Assembly: GCA_023666705.1 (NCBI GenBank)
Contig: JAMPBO010000007.1
Location: forward strand, 1-64,000
Direction: 5' to 3'
Source of the DNA: Bacteroides sp.
GTDB lineage: Bacteria > Bacillota > Clostridia > Lachnospirales > Lachnospiraceae
Length of the DNA stretch: 64,000 nucleotides
Of the stretch, positions 47,659 through 56,788 are shown piece after piece (within the stretch, counting starts at the first letter, position 1; the number at the start of each line of letters is the position of its first letter). The notes below the pieces were generated by a model that saw only the letters and a list, made by a program, of their open reading frames with translations, ran no database searches and had not been told where the DNA came from. Made by a program: the position numbers and the translations under genes.

Positions 47659-47733
47659 CTTTAAACATCAGCCCATTACATAGTAGTTTTCTATAAACCA
47701 AAAATTTGCTTTTCAGCAAATAGCTGATGCTGC
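47659..47733 (-). repeat. Structured leader element, copy C
   Basis: On the minus strand CATCAGC (complement of 47723-47729) and GCTGATG (complement of 47666-47672) pair as outer arms; TTTGCT-GAAA-AGCAAA (complement of 47705-47720) is the inner hairpin; a TTTATAGAAAACTA insert follows; then GATGTTTAA, 5 nt, GGGAGG and the SDR ATG. Confidence 0.78.
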
Positions 47734-47788
47734 TTCATTAAATTATGTTATTATTTTAACATTTATATAACATTAATTCCATTGATTT

Positions 47789-48256
47789 TTAAAAATCGAG
47801 TATATTTTTATTAATCCAGCTTCTTATTTTTGATGTCCGCTTATATGCATTAATGTTATATTCGCCATCAACATTATAGGTTGACTGTACACTTACAGAT
47901 ACTGCACCGTTTTCTCCGTCCCACTCATACTGCTCCAATTTGTGCTCGCCCTGTTCCAGCTCTATTTCCTTTATTGTTTTTCCATTTTGGTAATAAACAA
48001 TCTTTGCCTTTCCGCCCCTTATATTTATGCTGCCATCTATGTAATATTCATACCCATTTCTGCCCGTATCCGTAAAATTAATTTTCTGGGTATTATTTTC
48101 AATATTTTCATCCAGCTTCATGATATTGAGCTCGCCTTCTGACATCGAAAATTTTTCCCAGCTTCCCTTTTTCAAGAGAGACAGACATGTCACTACAATC
48201 ACTACCGCCAGCAATACTCCGGCTGATAAAAAAATTATTTTCTTACGTTTGCCCAT
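47789..48256 (-). CDS. Small single-span anchored protein of unknown function
   Basis: 155 aa: a basic N-terminus, one span (IIFLSAGVLLAVVIVVTCLSL), then an extracellular beta domain with FTDTGRNGYEYYIDGSINI and SVSVQSTYNVDGEYNIN. The ATG at 48256 follows GGAGGAG. The family is not recognised. A GGATACA-N14-TGTATCC dyad (48290-48317) and the 19-nt motif shared with 29227 sit just upstream. Confidence 0.65.
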   Translation of the reverse strand: MGKRKKIIFLSAGVLLAVVIVVTCLSLLKKGSWEKFSMSEGELNIMKLDENIENNTQKINFTDTGRNGYEYYIDGSINIRGGKAKIVYYQNGKTIKEIELEQGEHKLEQYEWDGENGAVSVSVQSTYNVDGEYNINAYKRTSKIRSWINKNILDF

Positions 48257-48309
48257 ATTAACTCCTCCATTCATTGAATTTTTAACCATGGATACAACTT
48301 AACATACGG

Positions 48310-48328
48310 ATGTATCCTTTTTGCATCA
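48310..48328 (-). promoter_or_regulatory. Shared 19-nt motif, second copy
   Basis: 18 of 19 bases match 29227-29245. On the minus strand it follows ATGATG by 17 nt with TATGTT as a -10 candidate, 54 nt before the start of the 47789-48256 gene. Confidence 0.5.
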
Positions 48329-48530
48329 TCCGGTAAAATTTGGTTATTTACATTTGTTATATCACCTCAAAAAATGGAGTCAATACAGTTAAAATTATTA
48401 TAAAAGTCCCTTAAGCAAATCTTAAAAAATCGAGCTAACATGGCAGTATATGATGATTTTGGCACAAAAATAATATACAATCATGAAATGAATTTCTCAG
48501 CTAAAATCGGATTATCCCAACATTAACGCC

Positions 48531-48559
48531 TTGCTCTATTATCGCATTTAACTTATAAT
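48531..48559 (+). promoter_or_regulatory. Promoter of the DUF3592-like gene
   Basis: TTGCTC (48531-48536), a 17-nt spacer and a perfect TATAAT (48554-48559), followed by GGAGG before the ATG at 48612. Confidence 0.75.
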
Positions 48560-48611
48560 GCTAATTACATATGTACGAATCATATCTATGAAGTTGAAAC
48601 GGAGGCACATA

Positions 48612-50015
48612 ATGTCTAAAAAGAAAACTTATACAGGGCGGCAGGTTGCATTACCCATCGTGCAGACTTTTGCAGGGGTTTTGCTTTTTGCTGTCATTGC
48701 ATTTACAATCGCGGAAAAGCTTACTACGTTTAAAGGTCTTTCCATCAGTGAGGAACTTCCCACAGTAACAGCAACATACACAAATTGCATTGAATACACA
48801 CGCACGAATTCCGAAAACCAAACCATTACCAGTTATACCTATGATTTTGAATATGAAGTAGCGGGAACCACATACAGACACTCGTCGTCCAGACATGCCT
48901 CACCTGTCGAAATCGGAACGACTTTTGAGCTTCATTATAGCCCTTCTAATCCTAATCAATACACAGATTATGCCTCCTTTGGTGAATCCTTGTTATACCT
49001 GATTCCAACCCTTGTGATTGCCTGTATCCTGCAAATCACTGCCATCGTTTTATTTATTCAGGAACGAAAGGCTAAGCTTGCAGCGAAAGCCATTGCAGAA
49101 GCATATAACACAACGATTGAAAGAGCCAGAAAAATAGACTTTGAGCATGTTGACTGCGGAATAGACGAAGCCGCCCTTTATAATATGCTGGAACCGATTC
49201 GGCTTAAAATATGTCAGTTAGAACTAAAATGTAAAAAAATATCACATGGCAACATAGGTCTGCCGGGACCGCTCGTTGTGATTACATTAATCATATGGTT
49301 TATCCAGGACCATCGGTTGAAACGTACAAAGGAAAAGCTTGAGGCAGAACAGACCAATTTTTATACCAGCTACCGCCAGAAAATTGCAGAACCGTTACTA
49401 CAAACCTTCTTCCCGGATTATAAATACATGCCTGCACAGGGCATTCCGGAAAAAGAAATTTACGACCTTGATATTTTTGGTAACGGTCACAGTTACAAAG
49501 CTCACACGGAAGACTATGTGGAAGGAACTTACAAAAATCTTTTCTATAAGCAGTCTGACCTTACCCTGCATTATACCGTCAACAACGGAATGTCAACAAC
49601 CTTTTCAGGACGTATCGGCATTTATGATATCCGACAAAGCTTTGACGGTCATGTCGTGATATGCGAAAAAAATTATACCGCCATCAATTTAACCGGACTG
49701 GAAAAGGTTCAAATGGAGAATATTGCCTTTAACCAGATTTTTGACGTATATGCGGACCAACCTCACCAGGCATATTATATTTTGACACCTCACTTTATGG
49801 AACACATCATGTCATTGAATACCCTTGGTGATTTGTGTATCAGCTTTACAAAAGATAAAATCTGTATTTTGAGGGATGAAACATCAGGAATGTTTGAGCC
49901 TGACCTTGACCATCCGCTTAACATTTCACACGAAATTGACCGAAGCTATTATGAATTAAAGGAAATACAGTTATTTATCGATACACTTGCACTTGACAAA
50001 AAAATAGCACCATAA
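48612..50015 (+). CDS. DUF3592-like membrane protein with long cytoplasmic tail
   Basis: 467 aa. A first span (VQTFAGVLLFAVIAFTIAEKL) is followed by an extracellular DUF3592-like domain (VTATYTNCIEYTRTNSENQ, YEVAGTTYRHSS), a second span (LLYLIPTLVIACILQITAIV), a charged helical stretch, another hydrophobic stretch (LVVITLIIWF) and a C-terminal domain of about 210 residues. The ATG at 48612 lies 6 nt after GGAGG. Function is unknown. Confidence 0.7.
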   Translation: MSKKKTYTGRQVALPIVQTFAGVLLFAVIAFTIAEKLTTFKGLSISEELPTVTATYTNCIEYTRTNSENQTITSYTYDFEYEVAGTTYRHSSSRHASPVEIGTTFELHYSPSNPNQYTDYASFGESLLYLIPTLVIACILQITAIVLFIQERKAKLAAKAIAEAYNTTIERARKIDFEHVDCGIDEAALYNMLEPIRLKICQLELKCKKISHGNIGLPGPLVVITLIIWFIQDHRLKRTKEKLEAEQTNFYTSYRQKIAEPLLQTFFPDYKYMPAQGIPEKEIYDLDIFGNGHSYKAHTEDYVEGTYKNLFYKQSDLTLHYTVNNGMSTTFSGRIGIYDIRQSFDGHVVICEKNYTAINLTGLEKVQMENIAFNQIFDVYADQPHQAYYILTPHFMEHIMSLNTLGDLCISFTKDKICILRDETSGMFEPDLDHPLNISHEIDRSYYELKEIQLFIDTLALDKKIAP

Positions 50016-50051
50016 ATAAATTTTTCTGTTATGTAAAAAAGCAAAAAAATA

Positions 50052-50088
50052 AGACCTTGAAATGGTTTTCCCTTTTCAAGGTCTATTT
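50052..50088. terminator. Bidirectional terminator
   Basis: AGACCTTGAAA/TTTCAAGGTCT is an 11-bp stem followed by ATTTTG on plus and TTATTTTTTT on minus. Confidence 0.85.
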
Positions 50089-50123
50089 TGATGTTATTAA
50101 ATTCATCCTTTGCCTCCAACATG

Positions 50124-50315
50124 TTATGCGTAATAAATTACTGTACTGTCCTCAGGTAAATCCCTGTATTCTCTTTCCCGAAGCTCCTGCTCAAACGATA
50201 AGGTTCTTTTTTTACGTCGCCTGCTGTCGTCTTCTCTTTTTTGTTTTGGATTCATGTAGACTGGGGCGACGAACGCCACTCTCATGAATTCCTTAGCTCC
50301 GTAGTCTGCTTTCAT
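50124..50315 (-). CDS. Small charged protein (63 aa or 53 aa)
   Basis: A short protein: MRVAFVAPVYMNPKQKRED, a basic RRRKKRT patch and an acidic-polar end (RDLPEDSTVIYYA). GGGAGGAG lies almost touching the first ATG (50315); an internal ATG at 50285 has AAGG 5 nt upstream, so the real product may be 53 aa. It sits between a terminator and the upstream of the hybrid kinase genes. The basic-charged composition and clean stop suggest a real small protein, but the family is unknown. Confidence 0.5.
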   Translation of the reverse strand: MKADYGAKEFMRVAFVAPVYMNPKQKREDDSRRRKKRTLSFEQELREREYRDLPEDSTVIYYA

Positions 50316-50448
50316 CTCCTCCCTTCTGTTGTCATATATGACTATATATAAGCACTACGTTTCTATTATATATATCGGACAAAAGGGAGGAAAATTATAC
50401 CTTTCCCGCATGAAAAAAACGGAAATCAATCAAATATTTTATTGTAAA

Positions 50449-53400
50449 TTACACATTCAGCCACTTGTTTAAGGTTGCAATCACCTGCTTGATATCCAGC
50501 GGTTTTGCAATATGGTGATTCATGCCTGCTCTCATCGCAAACCGCACATCCTCCGCAAATGCATTTGCCGTCAGTGCTATAATCGGAATGTTCTTCAAAT
50601 CCTCCCTGTCCTCCTTGGCTCTTATCTGTCTTGACGCCTCATAGCCATCCATAACAGGCATTTGAATATCCATAAATACAAGGTCATAGTGCCCCTGCTC
50701 CGTCTCCGTAAGCTCCGTTACCGCTTCCTGTCCATCCCAGACATGCTTCACCTCAAGCCCCATGCTCTCCAATATTTCTTTTGCTATTTCCGCATTGATT
50801 TCATTGTCTTCAACAAGCAGAATTCTCTTGCCGTCAAATCTTGCCTCACCCACAATTTCCTTGTAGTTGCTGCCTTCCCCGTCTCCATTCACAAGTCTCC
50901 GGAACAAATACGACAGCCTTGATTTAAATACAGGCTTGCTTATAAAACCGCTGACGCCTGCCTGCTTTGCCTTTTCCTCAATTTCCGACCAGTCATATGC
51001 AGACTGGATAATAATTGCAGTGTCCTCACCTACAATCTCACGTATTGCCCCCACTGCCTCAACACCATCCATTTCTGGCATTTTCCAGTCGAGTATGGCA
51101 GCAAAATAATGCTTTCCTGCATCATGTGCCTCTTTTACCTTTTCGACTGCCGCCTGACCGCTAAGCACCCATTCGCTTTCAATGCCCATCTCGTCCAAAA
51201 TCATACAGGTACTCTCGCATGCATCCTTACTGTCATCAACCACAAGCACAGGTGCCTTCACATACTCTTTAAAGGATATCGTATGGTCATCCTGCAGCTG
51301 CAGATAAATTGTGACAATAAACTTTGAACCCTTCCCTTGTTCGCTCTCGACCCTTATATCTCCACCCATCATGCGGACAATGTTTAACACGATGGAAAGT
51401 CCAAGTCCCGTTCCCTGTATTTTATTGGTTTTTGTATCATTTTCCCTCGAAAATGGGTCAAAAACATGCTCCAGAAAGTCCTTTGACATGCCGATGCCAT
51501 TATCCTCAAAAATAAATTCATAGCATCCCACACTGCTTTGGTTTGTTATCTTTTCCGTAACATACAGGTTGATTTTTCCACCCGACGGCGTATACTTGAT
51601 TGCATTGCCCATAATGTTGAGAAATACCTGCTCGATATGCAGGCTGTCACCTATCACATCATCGTGCTGTATATCCTTTATATACACCTTCATTTCATGG
51701 TTTTTCGCCTCAATCTGCGGCTGGACAATATTCAGCATATTATCAATCAGCTCCTGCAGGCTGAATTCCTCCTCCGCAAATTCCATCTTGCCCGATTCTA
51801 TCTTGCTCATGTCAAGCACCTCATTAATCAGGGTAAGCAGATGCTTGCCTGACGAGGTTATTTTGTCAAGACAGTCCTTGACACGTTTTTTATCGTCAAT
51901 ATGGGCTGACGCAATTGATGTCATTCCTATAATTGCATTCATCGGAGTACGGATATCATGGCTCATACGCGACAGGAAATTTGACTTTGCCTGATTGGCA
52001 CTGCTTGCTGCCTCATATGCCTCCCTGAGTGCAACCTGTGCCATCTTTTCCCTGTCATAGGATTTTTGAAGCATTTCCCAATCCCGCTTCACACGAATCC
52101 GGTACATAACGAAAAACAATATCAACAGCAAAATGAATCCGGTTGCCAACACCAAAACAAGCACAATATGGTCAGTCAGAAAATCCTGCACCGTATATTT
52201 TCCCTCAACATAGGAATTTCGAACCAGTGAGTCTCTGATTAATGCATCATCTATATTATTGATACCTTTATTTAAAATGGCATACAATGTGCTGCTTCCC
52301 CGGTTTACGGCAAAGCAGAACTCCATAACCTCCTCCATTTCTGCCACATGTAAGTTTGCAAACTCATCATGTGCATTCATGTATCTGTGGATAACATCGC
52401 TGTTTACAAGCATACAGTCCACATCACCCTTTTGAATTGCCAAAAGACAATCCTCCCAGCTTTGGTACATTTTCTGCCTGGTGTCAGGGTAATTTACGGA
52501 CAGATAAAATGACTGCTGCGGACTTCCGTTGTAAACCGCAGCACTATCATAAATATCCTTGCTGTAATCTCCCTGATACACAACACTCATATGCGTACTC
52601 ACAATTGAAATTGTCTGGATATAGCCTTGGGTTTCCGAGTACCACAGGTCACCAAAGGTTGGAAATATCATATCAAGCTCCCCAGCCTTTAACGCCTGTA
52701 TCATGGCGTCATATTCATCATAGCATGTACTTGTAAAGGTAATGCCCATATAGTCAGACAAATTCTCTAAAAGCTCAGGAAGGATTCCCAGCAGTTCGCC
52801 GCTGTTTTCGTCCTGATCGCAAAATGGCATATACTCATTCAAATAGCCTACCCTTATCTCACCATGCTCCCCAAGCCACGCCTTTTCTTCGGCATTCAGG
52901 TCTCTTTGTACCGTGCCTCTGTTATAGTATTTGTCCTCAAGCCTTGAAACATAAAACGGAAAATCAGACGATATTTCCCTCTGTGCCACATTCAGCTCCT
53001 GCAGGATGTCCTTACGGTTTTTATTCACAGCAAAATAGTAATCGTATGTGCCGATATTAAACAGCTTTCTATAGCCCTCCATCCTGTCATTTTCTATAGT
53101 GACAATACAGTCCAGCTCACCGTTTTCAATTGCCTGCTTTCGTTCCTCCAATTCGTCATATGGGATAGCTTCACATGTAATATTGTTTTCCTCGGCAAAC
53201 TCTTCTACAAACCTTGCCATATATGTATTACTCTTCACGCCAATGCGTTTCCCATTCAATGCAGAAGGACCATCCGCCATGTCTATGGCACTGTCATCGG
53301 GAACATATATATAATATGTCTCCCCGCCCATTGCGTACTCTGAAAACAGCAGGGATTTTTCCCTGCCTGCATCCTTTGTAACCATTGCCATAATGTCAAC

Positions 53401-53730
53401 TTCACCGCTTAGAAGCTTCTGGTATATCTCATCCCATGTTCCATATTCATACTCATAAATCCATCCCGTATATTTTGCGATTTCCTGATAGTATTCATAT
53501 GCGTAGCCCTGCTTTCTCTCATTGTAACCACCAGCCTGTCCGGCATTATCATGGTAATAACCGACACGCACGACTTTGCCTTCCGTGTCTGTTTCGTCCC
53601 CCTTCGTTTCTGCATTTACGGTTAAAGAGGGAAAGGAGCACACTGCCATACAAAGAGCAAACAATACGCAAATTATTTTTGCATGGATATTTTTTTTTAT
53701 TTTTCTTTTTTTAAGCTTCTGCATTTTCAT
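50449..53730 (-). CDS. Hybrid histidine kinase with two periplasmic-binding-like sensor domains (BvgS/EvgS-like)
   Basis: 1093 aa. Signal peptide, two SBP_bac_3 (venus flytrap) domains near residues 52-275 and 290-525, a single span (LVLVLATGFILLLILFFVM), then HisKA (MSHDIRTPMNAIIG), HATPase (GLGLSIVLNIVRMMGG), and two receivers (VLVVDDSKDAC with AILDWKMPEMDG; LLVEDNEINAEI with FMDIQMPVMDG). No HPt domain is present. It should sense extracellular small molecules. It follows the PAS kinase by 43 nt on the same transcript. Confidence 0.93.
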   Translation of the reverse strand: MKMQKLKKRKIKKNIHAKIICVLFALCMAVCSFPSLTVNAETKGDETDTEGKVVRVGYYHDNAGQAGGYNERKQGYAYEYYQEIAKYTGWIYEYEYGTWDEIYQKLLSGEVDIMAMVTKDAGREKSLLFSEYAMGGETYYIYVPDDSAIDMADGPSALNGKRIGVKSNTYMARFVEEFAEENNITCEAIPYDELEERKQAIENGELDCIVTIENDRMEGYRKLFNIGTYDYYFAVNKNRKDILQELNVAQREISSDFPFYVSRLEDKYYNRGTVQRDLNAEEKAWLGEHGEIRVGYLNEYMPFCDQDENSGELLGILPELLENLSDYMGITFTSTCYDEYDAMIQALKAGELDMIFPTFGDLWYSETQGYIQTISIVSTHMSVVYQGDYSKDIYDSAAVYNGSPQQSFYLSVNYPDTRQKMYQSWEDCLLAIQKGDVDCMLVNSDVIHRYMNAHDEFANLHVAEMEEVMEFCFAVNRGSSTLYAILNKGINNIDDALIRDSLVRNSYVEGKYTVQDFLTDHIVLVLVLATGFILLLILFFVMYRIRVKRDWEMLQKSYDREKMAQVALREAYEAASSANQAKSNFLSRMSHDIRTPMNAIIGMTSIASAHIDDKKRVKDCLDKITSSGKHLLTLINEVLDMSKIESGKMEFAEEEFSLQELIDNMLNIVQPQIEAKNHEMKVYIKDIQHDDVIGDSLHIEQVFLNIMGNAIKYTPSGGKINLYVTEKITNQSSVGCYEFIFEDNGIGMSKDFLEHVFDPFSRENDTKTNKIQGTGLGLSIVLNIVRMMGGDIRVESEQGKGSKFIVTIYLQLQDDHTISFKEYVKAPVLVVDDSKDACESTCMILDEMGIESEWVLSGQAAVEKVKEAHDAGKHYFAAILDWKMPEMDGVEAVGAIREIVGEDTAIIIQSAYDWSEIEEKAKQAGVSGFISKPVFKSRLSYLFRRLVNGDGEGSNYKEIVGEARFDGKRILLVEDNEINAEIAKEILESMGLEVKHVWDGQEAVTELTETEQGHYDLVFMDIQMPVMDGYEASRQIRAKEDREDLKNIPIIALTANAFAEDVRFAMRAGMNHHIAKPLDIKQVIATLNKWLNV

Positions 53731-53773
53731 TCAGTCCTCCTTTACCAGTCAAATAGTACTTACCGTCAATCAA

Positions 53774-56578
53774 TTAACCAAGGATTTTAGCCAATGCCAT
53801 AAATAACTTTTTCACGTCAATCGGTTTTGCAATGTGACCGTTCATGCCACTCTTTAACGCATTTTCCTTATCTTCCTCAAATGCATTTGCCGTCATTGCC
53901 AGAATTGGTATGGCTGCCAGTTTTTCATTTTCCAGTGCCCGAATGTCCCTTGTTGCTTCGTAGCCATCCTTCACAGGCATTTGTATATCCATAAGTACCA
54001 GCTTATAATATCCCGGCTCGGATGCACACAGCTTGTTAACTGCAATCTGACCGTTACCTGCAATATCAATCTCGAAGCCTGCATTTTTTAAAATTTCCTC
54101 CGCAATTTCCTGATTCAGCTCATTATCCTCAACCAGCAAAATTCTCGTTCCCCTGAACCGTTCCATGGCACTTTCTATATTTTGACCCTTACCTTCATCC
54201 ATGATATCAGAATTTATATAATTTTGCGGTACTGATGGAAGTCCCGCTTCTACCGCATCATTCAGCCGGAATGTAAATGACATTACAGCCCTTGTTCCAA
54301 CTCCCTGCTCGCTCCAAACAACAATGGAACCATTCATCAAATCCACAATATTTTTGGTGATTGCCATACCCAGTCCTGTACCTTGGATTCCACTTATGGT
54401 CGTATTTTTTTCACGCTCAAACGGCTCAAAAATACGCTTCAGATACTCATGGCTCATACCGATTCCCGTATCCTCTACACAAAATTGATAATCGGCATAG
54501 CCTGCACTTGCACCTGTCTTTTGTTCAATCAAAAGCTTCACCGTACCGCCCTGATTTGTATACTTGATGGCATTGCTGATTAAATTTAACAATACCTGAT
54601 TCAGTCTCAGCTTATCACAATATACCTCGCCGTTTGACACAGATGTAGTGTCAACAATAAATGTAAGCTGCTTCTCGCTTATGTTTGACTGTACAATATC
54701 ACTAATCTCCTGTGCAATGTCAATGAGGTTGCAGGATACCTCCTCAATCTGCATCTTGCCGCTTTCAATACGGCTCATGTCCAGCACATTGTTGATAAGC
54801 TCCAGCAAATGATTGCCTGAGGAAGTGATTTTCTCCAAATATTCCCGCACTCTTTCCATATCTCCAATATGAGTGAGTGCAAGGGAGGTAAAGCCCACAA
54901 TTGCATTCATTGGCGTTCTGATGTCATGTGACATATTGGAAAGAAACGCACTTTTTGCCTTATTTGCCATATTTGCCTGCACAAGTGCATTTTCCAAAAG
55001 CATTTTCTGCTCCATTTCATTTCGGATTTCCTCATCCACATTACGGATTCCTAATACAATACTGTAGTCGTCCTCTCCTTGTCCTGCATGAACCACCTTT
55101 ATTTCATGGTACTTTATTTCACCGCTAATAAGGGCACGGTAATTGATGCTAAAGCTTTTCCTTCTTTGAAGCTCGTTTTTGATATTTTCCTTTGAACAGG
55201 CAGAAAAGAGCATATCCCTGTCATCCTCATGGACAAAATTTGCAATATAGCTTCCCATGCTTTTCTCTAACGAAATATCCCCTATAAATGCACTTTCAAA
55301 TGTATTCTTACTTTCCTCATCTGCTCTTAAAATAACACCCTCCTCCGTATCAAGGGCAAAATAAAGCACAATCTTAAAATCAATGCTCAACGCCTTTACA
55401 AGCTCGTTCTGGCGTTTCTCATTTTCCTTTTCCTGAAGCTTCTGTTCCGTAACATCCAACAGAAAACGACGGTAAAACATTTCACCATTTTCCTTTAACA
55501 GCTCAATATTTCCCATAATATACAAAAGCGTTCCGTCTTTATGCAGCACACGGTATTCAACACTGGCACTGTCCCCTACCTTTTTGAGCCTGCTTATGCT
55601 TTCACGCAGTGCCGCTTTGTCCTCATCCAAAACTGTTTCTGCAATCATCTGGAAGCCGTCGCGAATAAGCTCATCCAGCGTTTCATACCCAAGAATGCGG
55701 AGTGCTGTCTGATTAATATTTAATACACTGGAACCATCTACAGTGTGATAAACCACACCGCATTCCAGCGTATTGAAAATCTTTTCCAGTGAATGGTTCT
55801 TTTTTATGATTTCCTCCTCATAAGCACGCTCCTGTGTAATATCAATACCGACGCCTGATGTTCCCATCACGCTTCCATCCCAATCGTAAAGCGGTGCCTT
55901 GTAGGTTGTCATAAGCCTTGTGTCATCGCCTGTCTTAACCGTTTCCTCAGAAACGCAGACCATCCTCTTTTCCATGACCTCCCTGTCTGACGCCATACAG
56001 TCATTTCCCTCATTTTCAGGGTCACTTGGATCAACATCCCATATATAATAGTGGTCCCTGCCCTCCACCTGTTCCTTCGTTTTATTTACAGTCCTGCAAA
56101 AACTGTCATTCACCTTTCTATGTAAGCCCTCTTTGTCCTTGTACCAAATCAGGTTTGGCACACTGTTAATCGTTGCCTCCAAATATTGGTTTGTCTGCCA
56201 AAAATCCGTCTTCATTTTGTATGTCTGCTGCCATCTTGCAAAGCGGAATGTAAGCTCATCCTCTGTCATCGGCAGCGTCCAAATATCCGTGATATCTGAC
56301 AGGCTATCTGAGAAGGCATCCATCATATGTTTTTCTGCAAACAAAATAAGCTGCACTTCTTCCCTTTTGTTTTTTATGAAGGCTTTTACCGCATCAAGGG
56401 TATCTATATTTTGCAGGTTTAGAAAAACCACATCCGCATCGGACATTTGTTTCTCATCCAGTATTTTATTTTCAACAAAAGTGTGGGTAAAATGTTCCAG
56501 TGGCTTTATTTCTTTCATCACATCAAATAACGTACACGAATCACCTATTAAAAATATACAGAGCTGACAACTATACAT
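53774..56578 (-). CDS. Cytoplasmic hybrid histidine kinase with PAS domains
   Basis: 934 aa without membrane span or signal. An N-terminal pseudo-receiver-like domain (residues 1-115) is followed by two to three PAS-like domains (PNLIWYKDKEGLHRKVN; ERAYEEEIIKKNHSLEKIF; ...), HisKA (NMSHDIRTPMNAIVGF), HATPase (GLGMAITKNIVDLMNG) and a C-terminal receiver (ILLVEDNELNQEI, LMDIQMPVKDG). It may process metabolic signals. It is the first gene of the two-kinase operon. Confidence 0.92.
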   Translation of the reverse strand: MYSCQLCIFLIGDSCTLFDVMKEIKPLEHFTHTFVENKILDEKQMSDADVVFLNLQNIDTLDAVKAFIKNKREEVQLILFAEKHMMDAFSDSLSDITDIWTLPMTEDELTFRFARWQQTYKMKTDFWQTNQYLEATINSVPNLIWYKDKEGLHRKVNDSFCRTVNKTKEQVEGRDHYYIWDVDPSDPENEGNDCMASDREVMEKRMVCVSEETVKTGDDTRLMTTYKAPLYDWDGSVMGTSGVGIDITQERAYEEEIIKKNHSLEKIFNTLECGVVYHTVDGSSVLNINQTALRILGYETLDELIRDGFQMIAETVLDEDKAALRESISRLKKVGDSASVEYRVLHKDGTLLYIMGNIELLKENGEMFYRRFLLDVTEQKLQEKENEKRQNELVKALSIDFKIVLYFALDTEEGVILRADEESKNTFESAFIGDISLEKSMGSYIANFVHEDDRDMLFSACSKENIKNELQRRKSFSINYRALISGEIKYHEIKVVHAGQGEDDYSIVLGIRNVDEEIRNEMEQKMLLENALVQANMANKAKSAFLSNMSHDIRTPMNAIVGFTSLALTHIGDMERVREYLEKITSSGNHLLELINNVLDMSRIESGKMQIEEVSCNLIDIAQEISDIVQSNISEKQLTFIVDTTSVSNGEVYCDKLRLNQVLLNLISNAIKYTNQGGTVKLLIEQKTGASAGYADYQFCVEDTGIGMSHEYLKRIFEPFEREKNTTISGIQGTGLGMAITKNIVDLMNGSIVVWSEQGVGTRAVMSFTFRLNDAVEAGLPSVPQNYINSDIMDEGKGQNIESAMERFRGTRILLVEDNELNQEIAEEILKNAGFEIDIAGNGQIAVNKLCASEPGYYKLVLMDIQMPVKDGYEATRDIRALENEKLAAIPILAMTANAFEEDKENALKSGMNGHIAKPIDVKKLFMALAKILG

Positions 56579-56660
56579 AACCCAAATGCCTCCTATATCT
56601 TACTGTAAATAACTCATATGTCTTACTTTTTGCCTCACAGATAAAAGAACCCATAATGAT

Positions 56661-56689
56661 ATATTAACAATTGGTAAAATCTATGTCAA
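56661..56689 (-). promoter_or_regulatory. Promoter of the two-kinase operon
   Basis: On the minus strand a perfect TTGACA (complement of 56684-56689) and TAATAT (complement of 56661-56666) are 17 nt apart, upstream of the PAS kinase. Confidence 0.85.
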
Positions 56690-56728
56690 CTATTTGATTA
56701 AACCAAGTGGATATGTTTTTTCATGCTT

Positions 56729-56762
56729 CGGCGGTGCAACCTCTTTCGAAATTGCACCGCCG
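56729..56762. repeat. GC-rich hairpin after metY
   Basis: CGGCGGTGCAA/TTGCACCGCCG forms an 11-bp stem directly after the metY stop. It has no U-run on either strand, so termination is uncertain; it may stabilise the mRNA end. Confidence 0.6.
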
Positions 56763-56788
56763 CACCCTTCAAACATGTGAGCTATATT

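Larger units (their letters stand above)
48257..48611. other. Divergent intergenic region with two regulatory motifs
   Basis: 355 nt with no gene. On the left it contains the inverted repeat GGATACA-N14-TGTATCC (48290-48317) and ATGTATCCTTTTTGCATCA (48310-48328, shared with 29227-29245). On the right lies the promoter of the 48612 gene at 48531-48559. Confidence 0.6.
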
